From contig NZ_BCRP01000005.1 in assembly GCF_001552655.1 (NCBI RefSeq), positions 62,001-126,000 of the forward strand: DNA of 64,000 bases, in the 5' to 3' direction. The translations under genes and the position numbers were made by a program. This stretch comes from Alicyclobacillus kakegawensis NBRC 103104 (GTDB taxonomy: Bacteria; Bacillota; Bacilli; Alicyclobacillales; Alicyclobacillaceae). This document shows, one piece after another, positions 28,205 through 35,909 of this stretch. Positions within the stretch are counted from its first letter, which is position 1. Every line of letters begins with the position of its first letter. Under the pieces are notes generated by a model. The model had not been told where the DNA came from. It saw only the letters and a list, made by a program, of their open reading frames with translations, and did no database searches.

Positions 28205-28218
28205 TGCAAGCGCTTTCA
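28205..28218 (-). promoter_or_regulatory. Catabolite-responsive element (CcpA site)
   Basis: TGAAAGCGCTTGCA on the minus strand matches the cre consensus TGWAANCGNTNWCA at 13 of 14 positions. It lies about 120 bases upstream of the thiolase gene, between a candidate -35 (TTGCGC) and -10 (CAATAAT), so CcpA binding should repress. The rest of 28087-28496 holds no gene, only a GC-rich stem (28313-28338) after paaG. Confidence 0.65.
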
Positions 28219-28312
28219 AAACGCGCGCAAGACCTTCCCTGACTTGCCTTCCCAGAGCCAGACGCCCGGTCCCGCGCATCCACATCTATGGCCTAGTCAT
28301 GCAAGACCGACC

Positions 28313-28338
28313 GCGGGGCAGCCGGCAAGCCGCCCCGC
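28313..28338 (-). terminator. GC-rich hairpin after the paaG-like gene
   Basis: GCGGGGC...GCCCCGC with additional inner pairs, 160 bases after the paaG stop. No T tract follows, so termination would be weak. Confidence 0.35.
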
Positions 28339-28496
28339 CTGGTTCACATTGACCCCTTCCCCGGAACCGATCTCCGGTCCTCTCTCTTTCGGCCGCACAA
28401 CTGCCGATTCCGGGCGGATTTTGCGGCCCCGCCCGCAATACATTCGACAGCCCCGGCGCAAACTCCTCTCCGACCGCCCCCGCCCGCGGCTTCCGT

Positions 28497-29279
28497 CTAG
28501 CGGCCGCGGTACTGCGGCCGGCGCTTCTCCAGGAACGCGCTCACCCCTTCGCGGAAGTCCTCGCTGCGCCCCGCCGCGTCCTGCATCTGCGCCTCGACCT
28601 CCAGAGCATCCGCCAGGCTGGCAGTGGCGTTGGCGAACAGGGCCTGCTTGGTCAACCGGTACGCGAGCGTCGGCCCCTGCGCCAGTTGGCGGGCGAACGC
28701 CAGCGTTTCCTGCAGCAGTTGATCCGGTTCGTACACGTGATTGACAATCCCCAGCGCCCGCGCCGCCTCCGCGGACAATACGTCGCCGGTCCAGGCCAGC
28801 TCCAGCGCTTTGCCGACGCCGACCAGGCGCGGCAGGAAGTAGCTGGCGCCGGAATCGGGCACAAGGCCAATCTTGTTGAAGGCCAAGGTGAACCTGGCAT
28901 TGACCGCGGCGAAGCGCAGGTCGCAGGCGAGGGCCAAGGAAAACCCGGCGCCGGCCGCGGCCCCGCTGACGGCGGCCATGGTCGGCACCGACAGCCCGTG
29001 CAGGCGCCCAATCAGCAGGTTGTACCGCTCGCGCACGGTGTCCCCAAGCGACGCACCGGGTTTCACCGACTGCCCTTCCGACAGGTCCTGGCCACTGCAA
29101 AACCCGCGCCCCTCCCCGGTCAGGACCAGGGCGCGCACCGAGGCGTCGGCATCCACCCGTTTGAACGCGTCGTACAACTCTTCTCCCATCTGCTGATTGA
29201 TGGCGTTCATCACCTGCGGGCGGTTGAGGGTCACCAGGGCCACACCGTCCTCAACCTGGTAGCGGATCGTTTCGTACAC
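28497..29279 (-). CDS. paaG: Enoyl-CoA hydratase/isomerase, PaaG-like
   Basis: Crotonase-fold enzyme of 260 residues. GRGFCSGQDL is the PaaG-type version of the oxyanion motif; SGAAAGAGFSLALACD and KIGLVPDSGASYFLPR follow. PaaG isomerises the ring-epoxide of phenylacetyl-CoA to an oxepin. The GTG start follows the EthD stop directly, so the two genes are coupled. Because no ring-epoxidase genes are here, it may act on another acyl-CoA; the family call is firm, the substrate inferred. Confidence 0.82.
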   Translation of the reverse strand: MYETIRYQVEDGVALVTLNRPQVMNAINQQMGEELYDAFKRVDADASVRALVLTGEGRGFCSGQDLSEGQSVKPGASLGDTVRERYNLLIGRLHGLSVPTMAAVSGAAAGAGFSLALACDLRFAAVNARFTLAFNKIGLVPDSGASYFLPRLVGVGKALELAWTGDVLSAEAARALGIVNHVYEPDQLLQETLAFARQLAQGPTLAYRLTKQALFANATASLADALEVEAQMQDAAGRSEDFREGVSAFLEKRRPQYRGR

Positions 29280-29591
29280 TCACAGCACCTCGCCCTCCAC
29301 ATCGGCAAAATAAATCTGCACCAAATCGCCGGCAAACGCTCGCAAATCTTCCCCGCTTTTGCGCCCGGCTTCCGAGTCCATCGCGGCGAACAGACTCTCC
29401 CGGGTGTCAAAGTACATCTCCGTCAGCAAAAACGGATTGGCGCTGCCGCCTCGGGGATGAAACAGGCGGCTGACCTCCAGCCGGACGAGCCCGGGCATCT
29501 GCCGCACGAGCGGCAGGTGTACCTGCTCGTAGTGGGCCAGAAAGGCTTGCACATCCGCGGGACGGCGATACAGTGCGACCATCTTGACCAT
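29280..29591 (-). CDS. EthD-family protein
   Basis: Small protein of 103 residues with a ferredoxin-like EthD fold: MVALYRRPADVQAFLAHYEQ, HLPLVRQMPGLVRLEV, then a C-terminal EthD-type stretch. EthD proteins accompany many degradation clusters, including phenylacetate ones, as small accessory proteins or hydrolases; the precise reaction here is unknown. The ATG at 29591 with GGGAGGG upstream is preferred over the TTG two codons earlier. The stop abuts the paaG start. Confidence 0.75.
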   Translation of the reverse strand: MVKMVALYRRPADVQAFLAHYEQVHLPLVRQMPGLVRLEVSRLFHPRGGSANPFLLTEMYFDTRESLFAAMDSEAGRKSGEDLRAFAGDLVQIYFADVEGEVL

Positions 29592-29642
29592 CGTCAATCC
29601 CTCCCTGTGCCGCTGTGCGGGCGGCGCCCGTGCTGCAGGCCC

Positions 29643-30095
29643 TCACGCGCGCCGGTCCCCGGCCAGGCGCGCCAGCCTGCGCCCGTCCGCGCTCGGCTCC
29701 GCAGGCCAGCAGTCCGGGTACCGCTCGCACAGGAGCGCGCGTGGCACAATCCGCTGTTCCACCGTCCCATCGCCCAGGAGTGTCTCCCCGTGCCAAACCT
29801 GGACAGCGCACACCACCTTGCCGCCGGCCACCTCCGTGCACACCGCCTCCGCCCGGATGGCTGCGCCCACGGGAGCGGGGCGCAGATGACGCACCGAAAC
29901 GCCCGCGCCGATGCCCTCCTCGTCCTCTTCCAAGTACGGCAGGATGACCCGGCGGGCAGCCCATTCCATGTGATAGACCATGGCGGCGGTGCCGTACACG
30001 TTGTGAATCACGTGCGGGCCAAAGCGGGCGCGCATGTCGTCCGCGACCACGTCCTCCACCGCGGCCCGTACCCCTACGCTGAAACCTGGCTTCAC
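29643..30095 (-). CDS. Hotdog-fold acyl-CoA thioesterase (FlK-like)
   Basis: About 150 residues from the GTG at 30095 (GGGAGGAGA upstream). The sequence KPGFSVGVRAAVEDVV, GTAAMVYHMEWAARR and VRHLRPAPVGAAIRAEA is typical of FlK-like hotdog thioesterases. In a phenylacetate-type cluster such an enzyme may release CoA from dead-end thioesters, as proposed for PaaI. The C-terminal 25 residues are Arg/Ala-rich and poorly conserved in look. Substrate unknown. Confidence 0.72.
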   Translation of the reverse strand: MKPGFSVGVRAAVEDVVADDMRARFGPHVIHNVYGTAAMVYHMEWAARRVILPYLEEDEEGIGAGVSVRHLRPAPVGAAIRAEAVCTEVAGGKVVCAVQVWHGETLLGDGTVEQRIVPRALLCERYPDCWPAEPSADGRRLARLAGDRRA

Positions 30096-30155
30096 CGCTG
30101 ACTCTCCTCCCAACACAGCGTTGTCGGTTGCAAAGCCACAACCGCAGCCCAAAAG

Positions 30156-31469
30156 TCAGCCACGGAGCCGCCGCTCATCGATTACGCGTACCGCCTTGCC
30201 TTCGCTGCGCGGCAATTCCCCCGGCTGATGGATGGTGACCAGCGCTGTCAGCCCGGTCCGTTGGCGCAGCCGCCCGACAATCCGGCCGGCCAAGGCGGGC
30301 AGGCAATCGTCGCCGTCCGATATCACAGAGGCCGTCTGCGGCCGCAGTTCCACGTGCACCTCCATGACGTCGAGCGCTCCGTCCCGGCGCAGGACAATCT
30401 GGTAGTGCGGCGCCAGTTCCTCGACCTCCATCAGTTCCGCCTCCACCTCCTGCGGGAAGACGTTGACACCGCGAATGATGAGCATGTCGTCGACGCGGCC
30501 CTTGATGCGCGTCATGCGCCGGTGGGTGCGGCCGCAGCTGCAAGGTTCCGCGATGATGGACGCTAGGTCCCCGGTGCGGTAGCGGACAATAGGAAAAGCT
30601 TCCTTGCTGAGCGAGGTGAACGTCAGTTCGCCCAGCTCGCCGTCCGGCACCGGATTGTGCGTGACCGGGTGGAGCACCTCGACCAGGAAATGGTCCTCCC
30701 AGATGTGCAGACCGTTTTTCTCCTCGCGGCACTCCATCGCGACGCCCGGCCCCATCACCTCGCTCAGGCCGTAGATGTCCAGCGCGTCGATGCCCAGCGC
30801 CTCCTCGACCTGCCGGCGCATGCCTTCGCTCCACGGCTCAGCGCCAAAAATGCCGTAGCGCAGCGACAAGGCCGACTTGTCGATGCCTTTGCGCTGCATC
30901 ACCTCGGCCATGTGCAGGGCGTACGAGGGCGTGCAGCTGAGACCGTCGGCGGCAAAGTCAATCAGCAGCTCCACCTGCCGCTCGGTCAGGCCCCCGGACG
31001 CGGGGACCACCGTCACCCCCAGACGCTCGGCCCCACCGTGCAGACCGAGGCCGCCGGTGAACAGGCCGTAGCCGTACGCGTTGTGCAGGACATCGCCCGG
31101 CCGTCCGCCCGCACAGGCGATAGACCGGGCCACGATCTCGGCCCACACATCCAGGTCCCGCTTCGTGTAGCCGACCACCGTTGGCTTACCTTTGGTGCCC
31201 GACGACGCGTGCAGCCGCGCCACCTGCTCGCGCGGGACGGCAAACATGCCAAAGGGATACGTCTCCCGCAGGTCGCGCTTGTATGTAAATGGAAAACGGC
31301 TCAAATCGGACAACCGCCGCAGGTCCTCCGGCTTCACGCCCGCCTCGTCAAACCGCTCCCGGTACAAAGGCACACGCTCGTAGACCCGGTAGAGCGTGCG
31401 CTTCAACCGCTCCAGCTGAATCCGTTCCAATTCGGGCCGGGCTATCGTCTCCATAGCTTCGTTGAACAT
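30156..31469 (-). CDS. paaK: Phenylacetate-CoA ligase
   Basis: Activates phenylacetate with ATP and CoA, entering the phenylacetyl-CoA pathway. The 437-residue length from the ATG at 31469 equals the family norm. Motifs: the AMP-binding P-loop ARLHASSGTKGKPTVVGYT, YGLSEVMGPGVAMEC, and YRTGDLASI followed by RMTRIKGRVDDMLIIRGVNV, typical of the PaaK subfamily. First gene of the run paaK, thioesterase, EthD, paaG. A perfect 8-bp dyad sits 30 bases upstream. Confidence 0.93.
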   Translation of the reverse strand: MFNEAMETIARPELERIQLERLKRTLYRVYERVPLYRERFDEAGVKPEDLRRLSDLSRFPFTYKRDLRETYPFGMFAVPREQVARLHASSGTKGKPTVVGYTKRDLDVWAEIVARSIACAGGRPGDVLHNAYGYGLFTGGLGLHGGAERLGVTVVPASGGLTERQVELLIDFAADGLSCTPSYALHMAEVMQRKGIDKSALSLRYGIFGAEPWSEGMRRQVEEALGIDALDIYGLSEVMGPGVAMECREEKNGLHIWEDHFLVEVLHPVTHNPVPDGELGELTFTSLSKEAFPIVRYRTGDLASIIAEPCSCGRTHRRMTRIKGRVDDMLIIRGVNVFPQEVEAELMEVEELAPHYQIVLRRDGALDVMEVHVELRPQTASVISDGDDCLPALAGRIVGRLRQRTGLTALVTIHQPGELPRSEGKAVRVIDERRLRG

Positions 31470-31498
31470 CACGATTGCATCCTCTCCCCCGTGGACTG

Positions 31499-31518
31499 CG
31501 GACAGCAAGGGCTGTCCG
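31499..31518 (-). promoter_or_regulatory. Perfect dyad upstream of paaK
   Basis: CGGACAGC-AAGG-GCTGTCCG, 30 bases before the paaK ATG. No T tract follows, so it is more likely an operator or leader hairpin than a terminator. Confidence 0.45.
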
Positions 31519-31597
31519 ATGGCCGTTCTATGCTATCGTAAACTAGAGGCCACCGCACCCGCGCTCCCACCAGCGGTTGGCCGGCGGCCCGTCCTCG

Positions 31598-31783
31598 TCA
31601 GCGGTGCAGCGACTCGACGACCTGCAGCAGGTGCCGCACCTCAGCCAGGCGCGCCTTGAGTTCCGTGCGCCGCGCTTCGTCCGCCGCCTCCAATTCCTCG
31701 GTGATTGCCTTGTGACGGCGTTCCAGGCTTTTCTGCACCTGCCGCATGGCGTCCCTGTAGCCGATCTCTTCTTCCGTCGACAT
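31598..31783 (-). CDS. Small coiled-coil protein of unknown function
   Basis: Sixty-one residues from an ATG at 31783 with AAGGGGGGAG upstream. The sequence is charged and heptad-like (YRDAMRQVQKSLERRHKA, then ITEELEAADEARRTELKARL), predicted to be one long helix. It overlaps the 3' part of the XRE gene in another frame by 143 bases; the ribosome site and helical pattern favour this reading in the shared stretch. I do not recognise the family. Confidence 0.5.
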   Translation of the reverse strand: MSTEEEIGYRDAMRQVQKSLERRHKAITEELEAADEARRTELKARLAEVRHLLQVVESLHR

Positions 31784-32426
31784 CCCTGGCTCCCCCCTTG
31801 CGTTCCGCCTCCACATTTGTCGATCCGATTGTATCACAGCCGCTCGATCCCCGGTTGCGCGCTTGTGGCCGGCCCAGCCGCCGCGCTCGCGCGCGCATCT
31901 CCTGTTGCCACTCCAATGCCGCCGACAGACGGCCACAGGCGAGGGCCGCCAGGAAGTGGACCCGCGCTTCCACCGCCAGGACCCTATCGGCTCCCCGGCG
32001 GGTCAGCCCGGCCCCCTGAAGGCCTGCCTCCCAGGCCATCGTCAGCAAGTGTTCGGCCGCGACCGTCCGGCCGGCCAACGCCGCCGCCAACGCGGCGTAT
32101 ACTAGCCGCTCGAAGCGGCTGAGCCTGCCCCGGGCGAGTCCGGGATCCAACAGGTCGCCAGACCCCCGCGCCCGCATGGCCGCCTTGTACATCTCGTTGC
32201 GCAGTCCATCCAGTTGGCGCAGGGGCACATAGCCGCTCAGCACCTCGTCCGCGTCCGCGCCGTAGCGGGCGCACAGCGCGCAAATCGTGCGTCGACCAGG
32301 GAGGACACGGCCATTCTCAATCTGACTCAGCTCGCCCGGCGTGAGCAGCCCGGCGGCAGCCTGTTCCTGGGTCAGGCCGGCCCGCCTGCGCAGATGGCGC
32401 AACAGCGTCCACGGTTCCACGTTCAC
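31641..32426 (-). CDS. XRE-family regulator with atypical C terminus
   Basis: A helix-turn-helix at residues 5-60 (LRRRAGLTQEQAAAGLLTPG, then ELSQIENGRVLPGRRT) is followed by a helical region up to about residue 195. The last ~65 residues (from GSSGCDTIGS on) are low-complexity and overlap the coiled-coil ORF, which suggests a lost stop or a frameshift near 31840. The GTG start overlaps the stop of the upstream small XRE gene (GTGA), so the two regulators are translationally coupled. Function unknown. Confidence 0.6.
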   Translation of the reverse strand: MNVEPWTLLRHLRRRAGLTQEQAAAGLLTPGELSQIENGRVLPGRRTICALCARYGADADEVLSGYVPLRQLDGLRNEMYKAAMRARGSGDLLDPGLARGRLSRFERLVYAALAAALAGRTVAAEHLLTMAWEAGLQGAGLTRRGADRVLAVEARVHFLAALACGRLSAALEWQQEMRARARRLGRPQARNRGSSGCDTIGSTNVEAERKGGARDVDGRRDRLQGRHAAGAEKPGTPSQGNHRGIGGGGRSAAHGTQGAPG

Positions 32427-32635
32427 TCCCGTCCCTCATCCCACAGTGCGGTGAGGGACACGTCCAGGGCCTGGGCAATGCGCTCCAGCTTGCTCAGGTT
32501 GCTGCCCCGCTTGCCCGATTCCACCGCGTACACGTAGCTCACCGACACGCCCGCCCGCGCCGCCAGTTGGCGCACGGTCAGCTGCCGCTCGGTGCGCAGT
32601 TTCTTGACCCGAGTCCCGATATCCAACATGTCCAT
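32423..32635 (-). CDS. Small XRE-family regulator
   Basis: Seventy residues forming little more than a Cro/C1-type helix-turn-helix: VKKLRTERQLTVRQLAARAG, then VSVSYVYAVESGKRGSNLSK. The ATG at 32635 (or 32629) follows a GGGGGG stretch. A 17-bp element overlapping its leader recurs in front of the divergent acetyltransferase-like gene, so it may repress both. It is followed immediately by the second XRE gene. Confidence 0.82.
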   Translation of the reverse strand: MDMLDIGTRVKKLRTERQLTVRQLAARAGVSVSYVYAVESGKRGSNLSKLERIAQALDVSLTALWDEGRE

Positions 32636-32647
32636 CCCCCCACATAG

Positions 32648-32664
32648 TTTCTCTATTGTGGAAA
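32648..32664. promoter_or_regulatory. Operator-like element, copy 1
   Basis: TTTCTCTATTGTGGAAA, between the start of the small XRE gene and its minus-strand TATAAT at about 32664-32669. It shares 14 of 17 bases with copy 2 at 32766-32782. Confidence 0.5.
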
Positions 32665-32765
32665 TTATACCGGATTGGCTGCGGTTTGTGGGAAAGATTT
32701 GCACGATTGTAGAACGAACCTGTGGTCGGGTTGCGCTGCGTACGCCGCTTTCTTTCCCCAGGGAA

Positions 32766-32782
32766 TTTCGCTACTGTGGAGA
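32766..32782. promoter_or_regulatory. Operator-like element, copy 2
   Basis: TTTCGCTACTGTGGAGA, 42 bases upstream of the divergent gene at 32824; same orientation as copy 1, centres 118 bp apart. Confidence 0.5.
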
Positions 32783-32823
32783 CGACAACCCAAGCCGCGC
32801 ACGCGCCGACCGGGAGGGTGAAC

Positions 32824-33435
32824 ATGGAGACTGTCTTTCGACCGTTCGAGACCATGGATGCCAGACGTCTGTGGGAAGCGGCAAACGAAGACCCAGACTG
32901 GCCCGTCCGTCCCCGCACACGAAGCGCCTTTTTCCGCCTTGTCGAGGGGCTGCAATCTGCCTGCACCTTGGGAGAGGCCTGCCTGGAAGCGCTGGAAGTG
33001 GACGGCCGCCTGGCTGGTTTTTGTGTCCTGCAGCCCGTGCCGGCGCCCCACCTGGGGACCCTGGCGGAGGAAGGAACGGTGGTGGAGGGAGGAACCTACC
33101 TGGCAAGCTGGGCGCGTGGCCTCGGCTTGAACGCCCAGGTCAAGGGGCGCCTGCTGGCGGCCGCCTGGGAACAGTTTGCAGCCGCCTGGTGTGTATTTCT
33201 CGTCCCCTGCGACAACCGGCGGGCGCTCGCGGCTTTCGCCCGCCTGCCTTGGCCGCACCTAATGGAGACCGCGCCGGATAACGGCCGGTTTGCACCGCTT
33301 TTGCGCCGCCGCGAGTGGGAGGAAGGGCGCCCCCTTGCGGCCGTCGCCTTCTCCCGCGGCACCTTGCGGCAGACAGCCGAATACGCCCGCCTCAAACGAC
33401 CGTCGAGCCGCTCCAGTGGGCCAACCAAATGGTGA
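32824..33435 (+). CDS. GNAT-like acetyltransferase (tentative)
   Basis: A 203-residue soluble protein from the ATG at 32824 (GGGAGGGTGA upstream). The middle and C-terminal parts resemble a GNAT fold (LEVDGRLAGFCVLQPV, SWARGLGLNAQVKGRLLAAA, FLVPCDNRRALAAFARL with an Asn followed by a helix), but the pyrophosphate-binding Q/RxxGxG/A motif is poorly matched. Divergent from the XRE pair and carrying the same operator-like element. Its 3' end overlaps the ccdA 3' end by 44 bases in a tail-to-tail arrangement. Confidence 0.5.
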   Translation: METVFRPFETMDARRLWEAANEDPDWPVRPRTRSAFFRLVEGLQSACTLGEACLEALEVDGRLAGFCVLQPVPAPHLGTLAEEGTVVEGGTYLASWARGLGLNAQVKGRLLAAAWEQFAAAWCVFLVPCDNRRALAAFARLPWPHLMETAPDNGRFAPLLRRREWEEGRPLAAVAFSRGTLRQTAEYARLKRPSSRSSGPTKW

Positions 33436-34102
33436 TGCGGTGCAGCTGGTTGGTGGCCAACAGCAGCCCCATCGCCACCAGCACCCAACCGCCGACCTGC
33501 TGCAGCCGCTGTCCCACGCGGGCCATGCGAGCCACCGAATCCAACAGCAGGGCGCAGAGGATGAAAGGCACCGAAAAGCCGATGGCGTAGGCGCTCATCA
33601 GTATCCCGCCGCGGGTCGGGTGCGTGACCACCAGGGTCAGCACGGAGGCCAAGATGGGTCCTACGCACGGGGTCCACCCGCTGGCGAAGACCACGCCGAC
33701 CAGGGCGGAGGAGAGGTAGCCGTACGGCTTTTTGCCGGGCAGGGCCGGCCGCAGTTCGCGCATCAACCACGGGATGCGCAGGACGCCGGCCAGGAACAGT
33801 CCGAAGAGCACGATGACCCAGCCGCCGACGACGCGAATGGCCGCCTGGTATTGGATGAACAAGGAGCCGATGGCGCTCGCACCCCACCCTAACGCCACAA
33901 ACAGCGCCGACAGGCCGACGCAGAAACACACCGCGTGTCCCAGCATGCGCAGGCGCACCGGCGCGGGGGGATTCGTTGGCTGCCGCCCGCCCGCTGAAAC
34001 GCCACTGAGATAGCCCAGATAGGACGGCAGCAGCGGCAGAGTGCAGGGGGACAGAAACGACAGCACGCCAGCCGCAAACGCCGCCCAGAGTGGAATGCCC
34101 AT
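33392..34102 (-). CDS. ccdA: CcdA-type thiol/disulfide membrane transporter
   Basis: Cytoplasmic-membrane protein of 236 residues with six hydrophobic segments that passes reducing equivalents outward, for cytochrome c maturation or sporulation thioredoxins. The two conserved cysteines are in SFLSPCTLPLLPSYLGYL (first helix) and SGWTPCVGPILASVL (fourth helix). The start is the ATG at 34102, 7 bases from AGGAGG. No partner thioredoxin or cytochrome c gene is adjacent. Confidence 0.9.
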   Translation of the reverse strand: MGIPLWAAFAAGVLSFLSPCTLPLLPSYLGYLSGVSAGGRQPTNPPAPVRLRMLGHAVCFCVGLSALFVALGWGASAIGSLFIQYQAAIRVVGGWVIVLFGLFLAGVLRIPWLMRELRPALPGKKPYGYLSSALVGVVFASGWTPCVGPILASVLTLVVTHPTRGGILMSAYAIGFSVPFILCALLLDSVARMARVGQRLQQVGGWVLVAMGLLLATNQLHRITIWLAHWSGSTVV

Positions 34103-34126
34103 GGCCATGCCTCCTGCATTCTACAA

Positions 34127-34155
34127 TTGTGTACATCCGTGGATCTCGCTATAAT
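34127..34155 (+). promoter_or_regulatory. Sigma-A promoter of the XRE gene at 34193
   Basis: TTGTGT, 17 bp, perfect TATAAT. Confidence 0.75.
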
Positions 34156-34166
34156 TCAGAGCGAGA
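34144..34166 (+). promoter_or_regulatory. Inverted repeat over the -10 box
   Basis: TCTCGCT-N9-AGCGAGA encloses the TATAAT of the promoter at 34127-34155. Probably the autoregulatory operator of the XRE protein encoded just downstream. Confidence 0.6.
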
Positions 34167-34192
34167 AGAACGTTGTCCGAAGGGGGGCAGGG

Positions 34193-34714
34193 ATGGTGTC
34201 CATCGGCGACAAGGCACGCCAGTTGCGTCTTCGGCACGGCCTGACGCTGGAACAAGTGCACCAACGCACTGGCATCTCGGTCAGCCATCTGAGTGCGATA
34301 GAAAACGGCACACGCCCCAACCCTTCGTTTCGCAACGTGCTGAAACTAGCCCGCACCTACGACGTGCCCGTCTGCTATTTCAGCGACGAGGGCGCCTGCG
34401 CGTACCACGGCCACACCGGCCAGGGGGCGGCAACAGCTGACGGCCCGTCCTCGGCCGACAAGGGCGGACCCTCGCCGCGGGCTGCGGCCTACGACCCGCC
34501 GCATAGGGGTAACCTGGCCCTGGACGCGGACACCTGGGCCCTCATTACGTCAGATCACTCCCGGCCGTACCTGGCGCTGGCCCGCCGGCTGATGGACGCC
34601 GACGCGCTCACCGACCAGACCTCCCAGGTGCTGCAGGTCATCGCCGAGTTCATCCGCGAACAACGGGCCCCGCAGAGCCCGACACCGTCCACAGACGAGC
34701 CTTCACCTGAATGA
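34193..34714 (+). CDS. XRE-family transcriptional regulator
   Basis: A 173-residue protein with an N-terminal helix-turn-helix (ARQLRLRHGLTLEQVHQRTG, ISVSHLSAIENGTRPNPSFR). A disordered Gly/Ser/Pro linker and a C-terminal helical stretch (YLALARRLMDADALTDQTSQ) resemble SinR-like or sporulation-type regulators. The ATG at 34193 has AGGGGGGCAGGG upstream. It is divergent from ccdA; the 3' end meets the convergent YdjM-type gene. Confidence 0.82.
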   Translation: MVSIGDKARQLRLRHGLTLEQVHQRTGISVSHLSAIENGTRPNPSFRNVLKLARTYDVPVCYFSDEGACAYHGHTGQGAATADGPSSADKGGPSPRAAAYDPPHRGNLALDADTWALITSDHSRPYLALARRLMDADALTDQTSQVLQVIAEFIREQRAPQSPTPSTDEPSPE

Positions 34715-34739
34715 ACGGTGTCCGGTCAGGGGTATCCGG

Positions 34740-35789
34740 TCAGGGCTTGCGCAGCGTGGCCCGGTGCGAGGGCGGGCCGTCCTCGTCTCCACGGCGGCTG
34801 GCGTCCGCCAGTTGGCGCTGCAAGGCCCAGCGGTCCACCTCCTGCGGCCGCACCCGCTCGTCTACAACGCGCAGACCTTCCCCCTGCGCGCCAGGCTGCA
34901 CCTGAACGGAGGCGGTGAAGGGAAAAACCTGCCCGTAGCGATACGTGGCATCCGCCATCGTAAGCAAGGTTCCGGATTCGAGCTCGGTCTTCGTCCAAAT
35001 CAGGTGCCGGGCAAACCAGCGAAAGACCACGCCGACGCGGCTATGGGTGAACACGAACGCGGCCGTCTCGTCCCACGGCGCCTGCTTCCAGACCACCTCC
35101 GGCCGGGGCCGGCCCGTGTTGCCCAAGCTGCCCGCCTCGAGACCGCCCTCCGCCTCGACGACATAGCTCCACATCCACGGCATCGGTCCCGGCAGCACAC
35201 TCACCCGTCTCGCGCCTGGATGCAGGCGACGCAAGCGGTCGTATAAAAACCCGGCGTGCAAGCAGCGCCACGCGATATACAGGCATGACACGCCGCCAAA
35301 CAGCAATACCGCGTGCCCGACAGACCATCCGCGCAGCGTCAACGCAATGCCCGCGAACCCGCACAGGATGAGGACGATGTCCACGATGAACAGACAGTCC
35401 AAAGCCAGCCTGCGCGAAGAGAACGGCCATAATGCCTGGGTGCCGTAGGATGTCAGGACATCGAGGCCCACGTGCACCAACACACCGACGAAGGCGAGCA
35501 GGTAAAACCGTCCCAGGTGTCCCGGCCAGACAAGCGACAGGACGAGAGCGATGGGGAGCGGCCAAATCAGCCAGGCCGGGACGCTGTGCGACGCGGCGCG
35601 GTGCTGCCGGAGGTAATCCACCGGTCCGCGCAAGACGCGCACGGCGTAGTCGAAGTCGGGCGCCTCTGAGCCAATCACCGCGGCCAGGCACGCGCCCACC
35701 GCATCCCCGGTGAGGGCCGTGTGTCCGGTGGCCGCGGCCCACACCCCATAGATGCCCAGTCCATACAGGCCATGCGTGATGTTGTCCAA
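34740..35789 (-). CDS. YdjM-family membrane-bound metal-dependent hydrolase
   Basis: A 349-residue membrane protein starting at a TTG (GAGGGGG upstream) as (M)DNITHGLYGLG, the usual N terminus of this family. The N-terminal half has about six hydrophobic segments and the conserved residues of the proposed metal site: H in NITHG, SEAPDFD, RAASHS and HVGLDVLTSYGT. The C-terminal ~170 residues form a soluble domain. Biological role in this family is not established. Confidence 0.83.
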   Translation of the reverse strand: MDNITHGLYGLGIYGVWAAATGHTALTGDAVGACLAAVIGSEAPDFDYAVRVLRGPVDYLRQHRAASHSVPAWLIWPLPIALVLSLVWPGHLGRFYLLAFVGVLVHVGLDVLTSYGTQALWPFSSRRLALDCLFIVDIVLILCGFAGIALTLRGWSVGHAVLLFGGVSCLYIAWRCLHAGFLYDRLRRLHPGARRVSVLPGPMPWMWSYVVEAEGGLEAGSLGNTGRPRPEVVWKQAPWDETAAFVFTHSRVGVVFRWFARHLIWTKTELESGTLLTMADATYRYGQVFPFTASVQVQPGAQGEGLRVVDERVRPQEVDRWALQRQLADASRRGDEDGPPSHRATLRKP

Positions 35790-35909
35790 CCCATATCCCC
35801 CTCGCCAAGCTGTCTCCGGCAGCACCCGCAAACCCTTGCCAGTCGATTTCCATTATACTGAAAACCTCAGCAGGCTGCACACCGGATGGCGGCTGACGAG
35901 GGACACGGC

